Shown: one piece after another, positions 1 through 9,200 of the stretch | Layout of the letters: every line of letters starts with the position of its first letter | How positions within the stretch are numbered: position 1 is the stretch's first letter | Assembly (NCBI GenBank): GCA_944321335.1 | Contig: CALUKX010000001.1 | Span: 124,001 to 188,000 of the forward strand | Reading direction: 5' to 3' | DNA length: 64,000 nucleotides | Source of the DNA: an uncultured Phocaeicola sp. | GTDB lineage: Bacteria > Bacteroidota > Bacteroidia > Bacteroidales > Bacteroidaceae | Notes under the pieces: generated by a model | What the model was told of the DNA's origin: nothing | Databases searched by the model: none | What the model saw: the letters and a program-made list of their open reading frames with translations, nothing else | Position numbers and translations under genes: made by a program

Positions 1-297
1 AATAGTAGTGGTTATATCAACAGTCCTGAAGACGTATTGGAAGCACTCCCCGAATTGAATGGCGACCCATATCCGAAACTGGAGAAAGACGCAAACATTG
101 ATGTCACCGATACCGACGGCGATGGTATTCCTGATACTTGGGAAAAATCTCATGGTTTGGATCCGGAATCAAAAGATGACGGTAATGCAACTACAATCGA
201 TGTACATGGTAAATATACCAATTTGGAAATGTATATGAACAGTTTGGTTAAGGATATCATGGACGCTTGCCGCGAAGGTGGTATTGTGGTAGAATAA
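1..297 (+). CDS. Pectate lyase-like protein, C-terminal end only (5' end outside window)
   Basis: The reading frame is open from base 1 to a TAA at 295-297, so this is the last 98 codons of a gene that begins upstream. It holds an Asp-rich calcium-binding-type loop (DTDGDGIPDTWE) and then a YTNLEMYMNSLV tail. The same arrangement closes the next gene, a PL1-type pectate lyase, so the missing part is probably a related secreted lyase. This is inference from the tail only, because no catalytic residues are in view. A hairpin terminator follows directly, so this gene probably ends its own transcript. Confidence 0.75.
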   Translation, partial: NSSGYINSPEDVLEALPELNGDPYPKLEKDANIDVTDTDGDGIPDTWEKSHGLDPESKDDGNATTIDVHGKYTNLEMYMNSLVKDIMDACREGGIVVE

Positions 298-316
298 TTC
301 CAATCTGATACTAATG

Positions 317-361
317 AAAATCAGCATTTGTTACTGTAATGGTAATAAGTGCTGATTTTTT
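317..361 (+). terminator. Rho-independent terminator after the partial lyase gene
   Basis: AAAATCAGCA at 317-326 pairs with TGCTGATTTT at 350-359, with an inner TTAC/GTAA pairing, and runs into a T tract. Confidence 0.8.
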
Positions 362-470
362 ATGTTACATGGTTCGATAAATCATTGTATTTTTTGATTG
401 TAATTTATTGATATAACTAAAAATGCAATAGATAAGTCATTTTTTTGAGGTCGTATTGTTCATGAATGTG

Positions 471-478
471 TATTTTTG
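471..478 (+). promoter_or_regulatory. Bacteroidetes -7 box for the pectinase genes
   Basis: TATTTTTG matches TAnnTTTG. A TTTG lies at 444-447, slightly far for a -33 box (23 bp spacer). Transcription would start near 485, which rules out the ATG at 483 and favours the ATG at 528 for the next gene. Confidence 0.6.
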
Positions 479-527
479 ACTCATGCGTCAAGATAATTCG
501 TTAATATTAACCGAAAAAATAATCCGA

Positions 528-2051
528 ATGAAAAATCGATTGTCTGTAAATAATTGGTGGGCAAAAGTTTCCTGTTTGATTGTAGCCTTGCCTATCACAT
601 TTTGTTGTCAGAATATATTGGCATCAAATTTCGAAAATTCTCCTTTGCCGGAACACCCTACTCCCGACCGTTCAAAAATTCCGGCATTCCCTGGTGCCGA
701 TGGAGCCGGTAAATATACAACCGGTGGTGCCGGAGGGAAGGTTCTGATTGTAAATTCTTTGAAAGATGACGGATCGGAAGGTACGCTCCGTTGGGCTATC
801 CGCAAGAAAGGTCCCCGTACTATTGTTTTTGCAGTGAGTGGTATCATTGAATTGACCGAACCGTTGAAAATTCACAACGGTGATGTTACTATTGCCGGAC
901 AGACTGCGCCGGGAGACGGTATCTGCCTGAAAAACTATACTTTCAATATTCAGGCGGATAATGTAATCGTTCGGTTTATCCGGTCGCGTATGGGGGCGGA
1001 TATCAAGAAAAAAGGGGATGATGCCATGAATGCGTATCAAAACCATCGGAATATCATTGTCGACCATTGTTCGATGAGCTGGAGTACCGATGAATGTGCT
1101 ACTTTTTATGACAACAGCAACTTTACGCTCCAATGGTGTATTATAAGTGAAAGCCTTGCTAATTCCATCCATGAAAAAGGTGCTCATGGATATGGCGGAA
1201 TTTGGGGAGGACAGACAGCTTCTTTCCATCATAATTTGGTGGCAAACCATACCAATCGTACTCCTCGTCTGTGTGGTAGCCGCTATACGGGAAAACCGGA
1301 GGAGGAAAAAGTGGAATTGTTCAATAATGTTATCTATAATTACGGCAATGACGGGGCTTATGCGGGTGAAGGAGGTAGTTATAATTTCTTGAATAATTAT
1401 TATAAACCGGGACCTTTTACTGCTACCAAGTCTTCCCACAAACGTTTGTTTACCGCTTATGCCGACGATGGTAAAAATAATAACAAGAAAGGGGTTCATG
1501 GTGTATTCTATTTCAATGGGAACTATATGGATCCGACGTGCCCGAACTTGAATACGAAACAGCGGCAAGCGATAATGAAGGTGAATAAAGATAATGCTGA
1601 GGGTTTGATTGTGAAGAATGAGTTCGCTCCGAAAAACGAACTTTTGTCGGAAAAACCTTTTGATATCGCTGAACATTCAAGCCTCCAACCGGCATGGGAT
1701 GCCTTTGATTCTGTCCTTCAATATGCCGGAGCTTCTTTCAAACGTGATGTATACGACCAAAGAATCGTTGATGAAACCCGTAAAGGTACGTATGAGTATG
1801 AAGGCAGTCATGGAAGTACATTGGGTATGATAGACCAACCGAATGATGTCGGTGGATGGCCGGAATATAAAATGGGTGATGTCCCTGCAGATACTGACAG
1901 TGATGGAATGCCTGATACATGGGAAATTGCCAATGGACTTAATCCTGATGATGCGACAGATCCGGTAAAGTATAATCTGAGTAAAGAATATACGAATTTG
2001 GAAGTTTATATGAATAGCTTGGTCAACCATCTTTATCCGAGTTTAAAATAA
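528..2051 (+). CDS. Secreted pectate lyase, PL1 type
   Basis: This protein of about 507 residues is predicted to cleave polygalacturonate by beta-elimination outside the cytoplasm. It begins with a signal peptide (MKNRLSVNNWWAKV, a hydrophobic core, cleavage near NILA-S). PL1-like beta-helix features follow: AFPGADGAGKYTTGG near the start, then IIVDHCSMSWSTDE and HHNLVANHTNRTPRL. The C-terminus carries a DTDSDGMPDTWE acidic loop and a YTNLEVYMNSLV tail like the partial gene upstream. The frame is open from an ATG at 483, but that codon sits on the predicted transcription start, so 528 is chosen. Only 35 bp separate it from the PL10 fusion gene, which suggests one operon. Confidence 0.85.
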   Translation: MKNRLSVNNWWAKVSCLIVALPITFCCQNILASNFENSPLPEHPTPDRSKIPAFPGADGAGKYTTGGAGGKVLIVNSLKDDGSEGTLRWAIRKKGPRTIVFAVSGIIELTEPLKIHNGDVTIAGQTAPGDGICLKNYTFNIQADNVIVRFIRSRMGADIKKKGDDAMNAYQNHRNIIVDHCSMSWSTDECATFYDNSNFTLQWCIISESLANSIHEKGAHGYGGIWGGQTASFHHNLVANHTNRTPRLCGSRYTGKPEEEKVELFNNVIYNYGNDGAYAGEGGSYNFLNNYYKPGPFTATKSSHKRLFTAYADDGKNNNKKGVHGVFYFNGNYMDPTCPNLNTKQRQAIMKVNKDNAEGLIVKNEFAPKNELLSEKPFDIAEHSSLQPAWDAFDSVLQYAGASFKRDVYDQRIVDETRKGTYEYEGSHGSTLGMIDQPNDVGGWPEYKMGDVPADTDSDGMPDTWEIANGLNPDDATDPVKYNLSKEYTNLEVYMNSLVNHLYPSLK

Positions 2052-2086
2052 TTCGCTATTTTTGAGAAAAAACTTAAAATGATACC

Positions 2087-4285
2087 ATGAATTTGAAAAA
2101 ACTCTTTTTGATGGTCATGTTGGCAGGGACAGGATTGTCTGTCCTTGCCCAAGAAATACCGTCGATGTCTCCTTTTTCCGATGGAATCCATCATTGGAAC
2201 CTGACTAATCCGAAACGGGAGTATCATCGTTTTACTCCCGAACAATATACTGAGATAGCCAATAATTTCATTGCTTATCAGAATACAGATGGAGGATGGC
2301 CAAAGAATATTGATTGGATGGCTGATCTGCCGGCTGATTCGGTGATAGCTTCATTGCCTGAACATTATCGTATCAGTACCTTGGACAACCGTAATACTTA
2401 TCCGCAGGTTGAGTATTTGGCGCAGGTCTATACACTGACGCGGAAGTCCAAATATAAGGCGGCTGCCTTGAAAGGATTAGAGTATTTGCTCCGTACCCAG
2501 AAAAAGAACGGTGGATGGAGAGGATGGGATGTCGATGCCATTACATTCAATGATGGTGTAACTACCGGTGTGCTCCGTCTGTTCCTTCAAATCAATCAGG
2601 GGGATATTAATTTTACTTGGTTGGATGATGCGACCAAACGGAAAGTTTATCAGGCCTTCAATAAAGGAGTAGATATAATTCTTCGTACCCAATATGTACA
2701 GGATGGAGTGAAAACCGTTTGGGGACAACAACACGACAATAATACGTTGTTGCCTACCAATGCTCGTACGTTCGAACTGGCTTCTCTTACCGCGGGTGAG
2801 AGTTGCAGTGTCATTCGTCTGTTGATGGCTATTCCTCATCCGTCGGATGAAGTTGTCAATGCGGTGAAATCGGCTGTCGCATGGATGGAAAAATCAGCTA
2901 TCAAGGGTATCCGTATCGATAAGGTTCCATTGTCTGCCGATAAGGCGGCAAATCCGGAGTATCCTTACGATAAGGTGGTAGTGAAAGACAAAAAGGCTCC
3001 TCGTATCTGGGCGCGTTTCTATCAATTGGAAGACAATCGCCCGTTCATGTGTAACCGTGACGGTATCAAAGTTTATAAATTGGAGGATGTCAAGCTGGAG
3101 CGTCGTGTCGGTTATGCTTGGTATGTTTATGAACCTGAAGAAGTCATCAAGGAATATAAGTCATGGCTTCGCAAGGTAGAACAGGAACGTAGCTATACGG
3201 GTTATGAGGTTGTGAACGATATGCCTTTGTTCTACGACCGGTTGAAACGTACGCTTACCTGGCCGTTGGCATGGGGAAATGCTCCCGAAACCGATTTTGA
3301 CAAGTGGCGTACAGAGGCACGTGCCAAGTTGCTGGAGTGCATGCTACCGGCACCTCCTGAAGCTGCTGCAGATATGCAGGTAATGGATGAAGAAAAACGT
3401 GACGGATATGTTGCCCGAAAAATTGTACTCAATTTATCCGAATGGTCGCGAGTCCCTGCCTATCTGTTGGTGCCTGAAGGTAAAGGACCATTCCCGGCTG
3501 TGTTGTTGCTTCATGATCATGGGGCTCATTTCAGTATCGGGAAAGAAAAGATGGTACGTCCTTTCGGCGTTTCTGAAACGATAATGCGCGATGCTGATGA
3601 TTGGGCGGTGCGTTGCTATGACGGACAATATGTGGGTGATTATTTGGCGAAAAACGGTTACGTGGTGTTTGTAGCCGATGCATTGTTTTGGGGTGAACGT
3701 GGACGGAAAGAATATCCGCAATACGGATCACAACAAGCGTTGGCGGCCAATTTGCTACAGATGGGAATGAACTGGGGATCGGTCATTGCTTGGGATGATA
3801 TCTGTAGCGCGGAATTCCTTGCTTCACTTCCTGAAGTGGATAAGGACAAAATCGGTACTATGGGATTTTCGATGGGAGCACATCGGGCATGGATGACTAC
3901 GGCTGCTACCGATGTGGTAAAGGCAGGAGCGGCTGTCTGCTGGATGAATACTACCGATAGTCTGATGACGCTTACCAACAATCAGAACAAGGGCGGTTCG
4001 GCTTATTCGATGCTGATTCCGAATCTACGGCTTTATATGGATTATCCGCATGTCGCCTCTATCGCTTGTCCGAAACCGATGTTGTTCATTAATGGACTAC
4101 ACGACAAGCTTTTCCCTGTAAAGGGGGTGAAGGATGCCTTCGGCATCATGCGAAAGGTTTGGGATAGCCGTTCGGTTGGTGACAAGCTTGAAACGAAATT
4201 CTACGATCTGCCGCATTTCTGTAGCAAAGAGATTCAGAAAGACATTCTAGATTTTTTTGATAATGCATTCAATATTCACAGATGA
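2087..4285 (+). CDS. Pectate lyase (PL10 family) fused to an alpha/beta-hydrolase esterase
   Basis: This 732-residue secreted protein has signal peptide MNLKKLFLMVMLAGTGLSVLAQ. Roughly residues 40-380 look like a PL10 pectate lyase (YQNTDGGWPKNID, TYPQVEYLA, NGGWRGWDVDAITFNDG, ARTFELASLTAGES). Roughly residues 430-730 look like a dienelactone hydrolase/acetyl esterase-type alpha/beta hydrolase: PAVLLLHDHG, nucleophile elbow GFSMG with Ser595, and a late DLPHFCS motif that may supply the His. The likely role is to cut de-esterified pectin while removing acetyl groups. The substrate of the esterase half is inferred from the neighbours. The gene lies 3 bp before the CE12-CE8 gene, so the two are probably cotranscribed. 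Confidence 0.85.
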   Translation: MNLKKLFLMVMLAGTGLSVLAQEIPSMSPFSDGIHHWNLTNPKREYHRFTPEQYTEIANNFIAYQNTDGGWPKNIDWMADLPADSVIASLPEHYRISTLDNRNTYPQVEYLAQVYTLTRKSKYKAAALKGLEYLLRTQKKNGGWRGWDVDAITFNDGVTTGVLRLFLQINQGDINFTWLDDATKRKVYQAFNKGVDIILRTQYVQDGVKTVWGQQHDNNTLLPTNARTFELASLTAGESCSVIRLLMAIPHPSDEVVNAVKSAVAWMEKSAIKGIRIDKVPLSADKAANPEYPYDKVVVKDKKAPRIWARFYQLEDNRPFMCNRDGIKVYKLEDVKLERRVGYAWYVYEPEEVIKEYKSWLRKVEQERSYTGYEVVNDMPLFYDRLKRTLTWPLAWGNAPETDFDKWRTEARAKLLECMLPAPPEAAADMQVMDEEKRDGYVARKIVLNLSEWSRVPAYLLVPEGKGPFPAVLLLHDHGAHFSIGKEKMVRPFGVSETIMRDADDWAVRCYDGQYVGDYLAKNGYVVFVADALFWGERGRKEYPQYGSQQALAANLLQMGMNWGSVIAWDDICSAEFLASLPEVDKDKIGTMGFSMGAHRAWMTTAATDVVKAGAAVCWMNTTDSLMTLTNNQNKGGSAYSMLIPNLRLYMDYPHVASIACPKPMLFINGLHDKLFPVKGVKDAFGIMRKVWDSRSVGDKLETKFYDLPHFCSKEIQKDILDFFDNAFNIHR

Positions 4286-4288
4286 ACT

Positions 4289-6013
4289 ATGAAAAAGATA
4301 CAGTTTTTGATAATTGCGATGGCATTGGTCATGCTGTCGGCGTTTAAGTCCGATCATGTCATTACGATATATATGATTGGCGATTCTACTATGGCAAACA
4401 AGTCGTTAAAAGCCGGAAACCAGGAAAGAGGTTGGGGACATGTATTGGGAGGTTTCTTCTCGGAAGATGTCCGTGTAGAAAATCATGCGTTGAACGGACG
4501 AAGCTCAAAAAGTTTCATTGATGAAGGTGAGTGGGCGAAAGTGGTAGAGAAAATCCGTCCCGGTGATTATGTGTTCATACAGTTCGGACATAACGATGAA
4601 AAAGCGGATGAGAAACGTCATACCGAACCCGGTTCGACGTTTGATGATAATCTGCGCAGGTTTGTACGGGAAACCCGTGAGAAAGGCGGTATACCTGTAT
4701 TGTTCAATTCAATCGTGCGCCGTAATTTCGGTGTTAACCCGAATGCTGTAGCGGCCGACGATGTCCGTTCTGAAAAGACAGAAGCGGTAGAAGAAGGCGA
4801 TACATTGGTCGATACACATGGAAAGTATCTCGATTCACCACGTGATGTAGCGCGGGAAATGGACGTTTGCTTTATCGATATGAATAAAGCTACCAAGGAA
4901 CTGGTGGAATCATATGGTGTAGAGGGCTCCAAGAAACTTTTCATGTGGATTCCGGAAGGGGTATCACCGGCTTGTCCGAAAGGACGTCAGGACAATACGC
5001 ATCTTAATGTGTTCGGCGCACGGAAAGTGGCTGGCCTGGCTGCAAAAGCAATACAGGAACAGATTCCGGAACTGGGTAAATATGTACGCTATTACGATTT
5101 TGTCGTGGCAAAGGATGGTAGCGGTGATTTCTTTACTGTGCAGGAGGCTATCAATGCTGTGCCCGATTTCCGTAAGAATATACGTACCACTATTCTGGTT
5201 CGCAAGGGTGAATATAAGGAACGTGTCATTGTTCCTGAAAGTAAGATCAACATATCTCTCATCGGTGAGGAGGGGGCAGTAATCTCAAACGACGGTTATG
5301 CGTCGAAACTCAACAGCTTGGGAGACCAAATGTCGACTTCGGGATCATCGACCGTATATATTTATGCTCCTGATTTCTATGCCGAAAACATTACCTTTGC
5401 CAATACAGCCGGCCGTGTAGGACAGGCTGTCGCTTGCTTTGTCGACGGCGACCGTGCATACTTCAAGAATTGCCGTTTCCTCGGAAATCAGGATACACTC
5501 TATACTTATGGGAAGGACAGCCGTCAATATTACGAAGGCTGCTATATTGAAGGTACTGTCGATTTTATCTTCGGATGGTCGACTGCTGTCTTCAAGGATT
5601 GTACTATCCATAGTCTGGCCGACGGATACGTTACCGCTCCGTCAACCGACAAAGGGAAGAAATTCGGTTATGTGTTCTGGAATTGCAAGCTTACCGGTGC
5701 TGATGAGGCTGTGAGAGTGTATCTTTCACGTCCGTGGCGTCCTTATGCCCAAGCCGTATACATTGAATGTGAAATGGGAAAGCACATTGCTCCAGTAGGT
5801 TGGAATAATTGGGGTAAGAAATCGAACGAATCGACTGTATTCTATGCTGAATACAAGAGTGTTGGTGAAGGTGCTAATGTAAAGGATAGAGCCGTGTTCA
5901 GCAAGCAACTCAAGGACCCTTCAGCCTACCGCCCGGAAGAAGTGCTGAAAGGAGATGACGGTTGGAATCCAATAGCTAATGGTAATGTGTTACTTATCGG
6001 TCTGAAACGATAA
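4289..6013 (+). CDS. Rhamnogalacturonan acetylesterase (CE12, SGNH) fused to pectin methylesterase (CE8)
   Basis: This 574-residue bifunctional enzyme removes acetyl and methyl groups from pectin so that lyases can act. An N-terminal signal segment is followed by an SGNH hydrolase: GDSTMA with Ser33, FGHND, and DNTHLN with Asp235 and His238. From about residue 265 a pectin methylesterase begins (VAKDGSGDFFTVQEAI). It shows GNQDTLY with Asp402, GTVDFIFG with Asp425, and LSRPWRPY, the expected catalytic Asp pair and Arg. Both halves look complete. It follows the PL10 fusion gene with a 3-bp gap and is the last gene before a hairpin terminator. Confidence 0.9.
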   Translation: MKKIQFLIIAMALVMLSAFKSDHVITIYMIGDSTMANKSLKAGNQERGWGHVLGGFFSEDVRVENHALNGRSSKSFIDEGEWAKVVEKIRPGDYVFIQFGHNDEKADEKRHTEPGSTFDDNLRRFVRETREKGGIPVLFNSIVRRNFGVNPNAVAADDVRSEKTEAVEEGDTLVDTHGKYLDSPRDVAREMDVCFIDMNKATKELVESYGVEGSKKLFMWIPEGVSPACPKGRQDNTHLNVFGARKVAGLAAKAIQEQIPELGKYVRYYDFVVAKDGSGDFFTVQEAINAVPDFRKNIRTTILVRKGEYKERVIVPESKINISLIGEEGAVISNDGYASKLNSLGDQMSTSGSSTVYIYAPDFYAENITFANTAGRVGQAVACFVDGDRAYFKNCRFLGNQDTLYTYGKDSRQYYEGCYIEGTVDFIFGWSTAVFKDCTIHSLADGYVTAPSTDKGKKFGYVFWNCKLTGADEAVRVYLSRPWRPYAQAVYIECEMGKHIAPVGWNNWGKKSNESTVFYAEYKSVGEGANVKDRAVFSKQLKDPSAYRPEEVLKGDDGWNPIANGNVLLIGLKR

Positions 6014-6065
6014 AGCTTTTAAGAATATCGGATATAATGAGTCAATATATATCCGGAGGATAAGA

Positions 6066-6115
6066 ACGGACTGTCCGAAGAGTATTTTTTAGTTGGTTCT
6101 CTTCAGGCAGTCCGT
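6066..6115 (+). terminator. Terminator at the end of the pectinase operon
   Basis: A 17-bp stem with two mismatches (6066-6082 with 6099-6115) encloses a T-rich loop. The trailing T run is weak. Confidence 0.65.
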
Positions 6116-6156
6116 ATTGTTTATAGATATCTTCAGCATATCCATATCCTCATATT

Positions 6157-6188
6157 TTTGTGAATCTCATAGGTTTTTCCTATTTTTG
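6157..6188 (+). promoter_or_regulatory. Promoter of the hybrid two-component regulator gene
   Basis: TTTG at 6157-6160, a 20-bp spacer, then TATTTTTG at 6181-6188. This matches the Bacteroidetes housekeeping consensus in both boxes and in spacing, 20 bp before the ATG. Confidence 0.85.
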
Positions 6189-6208
6189 TCTGAATACCAA
6201 AGATAAAT

Positions 6209-9200
6209 ATGAAAAAACGATTCTGTAGTACATTAATTGTGTTGTTTGTTTGTGTACTTCTTAAAGCGCAGATGAATTGCACGTTCACGCATTATTCACT
6301 GGAGAACGGACTTTCCGAAAATACGGTGATGGATATGGTACAGGACCATGACGGATTGATATGGTTTGCTACGTGGGACGGCGTGAACCGTTTCGACGGG
6401 TATGATTTTAAGGTTTATAAAGCCACACCGGAAAATGATTTGATGTGGAGTTCCAACAGGGTGGATCATTTGTGTGTCGATAAGGCTGGGGATGTCTGGT
6501 GTCTTACTTATGATGGGCGTGTGTTCCGTTTCGATAAACGGATGGAAACGTTTACCGAAGTTCCTGAAAATGGGGACGGAGCCAATCTCAAGTTTTCTTC
6601 GATCGTTGTATTGGATAATGGAACAGTGTGGTTGCTTGCCGGTTCCGATGGTGGGGTACGTGTAACTTCCGGCCCTGAAGGAAAATTGGTTACCCAAGCC
6701 TATTTGTCGACTGTGACTGACCAAAAAAGTGAACAGATCAATGCAGTTGTACTTGACGGACAGAACCGTGAATGGTTGCTTACGGATAACGGCTTGTATC
6801 GTATCGACGGGAAAACGGGTAAGAGTACTCCATTTTTTGTCAATTCACAATCACGTTCTCCAGAGTTCAACCAACCGTTTTATTCTGCAGTCGTGGTGGA
6901 TGGCTCTATCTTCTTTGGCTCCAACTTGGGCCGTATCTGGGAGTATTCAGTCAAAGGCGATCTTTTTAATCTCAAGGAACTTGATGTGAAAGATGACGTT
7001 GTGGCTTTATGCACATTGCAGAAAAAGAATATTGTTATAGCTACCCGTCACCAAGGTTTTGTTATCGCAGATAAAAGGATGAACACTCTCAGCTATTATA
7101 ATGCTGATACCGGATTCGATTTCGAACGATATCCTATACAGTCGGTTTATGTAGATAGCCATGATGAAGTATGGTTCAATGTCCGAAAGATTGGCGCGGT
7201 TTGTCATTTCAATTCCCGAACCGGACGATTCAAGGTTGAACAAGTATTGGTGGAACGTGATGCGGCCGATCGTTCGCAACCTGCTTTTGGCATTTGTGAA
7301 GATACAAAAGGAAATCTGTGGGTTCATCCTCATGGAGGAGGGTTGTCGTTGTACGACCGTGAAAAAGATAAGTTGGTCCCTTTTTATGATGAGATTGGCT
7401 CAAGTTCATGGCGTTTCTCCAATAAGCTTCATGCCATGATGATCGACAGGCAAGATAATCTGTGGCTCGGAACGCACTCAAAAGGTCTTGAGAAAATAAC
7501 TTTCTATAAAACGGGTTTTGATATTGTCAAACCCTTGGATTGCAATTATCATACTAATGCAAATCAGGTACGTTCCCTTTGTGAAGATTCAAACAAACGT
7601 TTCTGGGTGGGTACTCGCGACGGAAAGATTGCTATCTACGACTCACATTTCTCTTTGTTGGGATATCTGCAGGAAAACGGTTCCATCGCTAAGGGAGGTG
7701 CATTACTTAATGTATCGGCCTATAAGATTATGGAAGATTCGAAAGGGGTGATGTGGATAGCTACGAAAGGTAACGGAGTTATGCAACTTGTTCCTCAAGG
7801 CAACGGTTACAACATACGTTCATATACTTATGATGTGAATGATATTTATAGTTTAAGCCATAATAGCGTATATGATATTTGTGAAGACCACTCTGGACGT
7901 ATCTGGGTAGTTACTTTCGGGGGAGGACTTAATTATATAGAACGTCAGGACAACGGAAGTTTCCGTTTTATCAGCCATCGCAACAATCTCAAGTCATATC
8001 CAATGGAACGTTGTCTTAAGGCACGTCGTATTCTTGTTGACAAGCAGGGTATGCTTTGGATTGCTACTGCAAATGGATTGGTTTCTTTCAGTGAAAAATT
8101 TTCCCGTCCCGAGAATATCAAGTTCAAACTATATTATCGGCATTCCGACAAAAATGAGACTTTAAGCAACAATGATATTTATGATATATTATTGACGCGG
8201 CAGAACCGGTTGTTGTTTGCTACATTCGGTGGTGGCTTGAATGAACTGATAGGTTATGATAAAGCGGGTGATGCCCGGTTTAAGTCGTATACCATCCAGA
8301 ATGGCCTGCTTTCTGATGTCCTTTTCTCATTGTCGGAAGATGAAAATGGAAATGTCTGGATTGGTTCCGAAGGAGGACTTACACAGATGAACGGGGATAG
8401 CCATCATTTTGAAAATTTTTTGAAACAGGAGTTGGGGGACGAACTTTTCTTTGAGGAAGCGACATCTATGCGGGCCACCGATGCACGGCTACTTTTCGGT
8501 ACCAACAAGGGTATTCTAGCTTTCCTGCCCAAACATATCCGGAAAAACAATTATGTACCTGAATTGATATTGTCGGGATTGAAGATCGATAATCAATTGA
8601 TTGTTCCAGGTGAAGGTTCTGTGTTGTCCGAATCGCTCAATAGCCTTACTCATCTCATACTTTCTCACAAGGACAATACCATCGCTATCTCTTTTGCTGC
8701 TCTTGATATGAGTTATCCGGATAATGTGCGTTATGCTTATATGTTCGAAGGTTTTGATAAGGATTGGAACTATGTGGGAAAACAGCGTATAGCTACTTAT
8801 ACCAATCTGCCGTATGGCGATTACAAATTGCGTGTGAAATCGACCAACGGTGCCGGTGTATGGGTGGATAACGAGCATGTCCTTGATATTACAATCAAAC
8901 CATCATTCTGGGAAACACCTGTAGCTTATGTGTTGTATGTGATATTGTTCCTGTTGGTACTTTTAGGGGGGACATATATACTGTTCGTCATTTATCGTCT
9001 GAAACATGAGGTTTCTGTAGAACAACAGCTTACCGACATGAAGCTACGGTTCTTTACCAATATCTCCCATGAACTCCGTACACCTCTTACTTTGATTGAG
9101 GGACCGGTTGAATTGGTGTTGAAACGGCAGGACCTTAATACAGAAGTGCGTGAGCAGTTGCAGGTGATTGAACGTAATACCCATCGTATGCTCCGTATGG

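Noticed and set aside
391..416. Imperfect direct repeat around TTGAT as an HTCS binding site
   Set aside because: The copies match poorly and the region is very A/T-rich, so chance is likely.
672..1676. Minus-strand frame of 334 codons
   Set aside because: Antisense to the PL1 lyase, with no domain signature.
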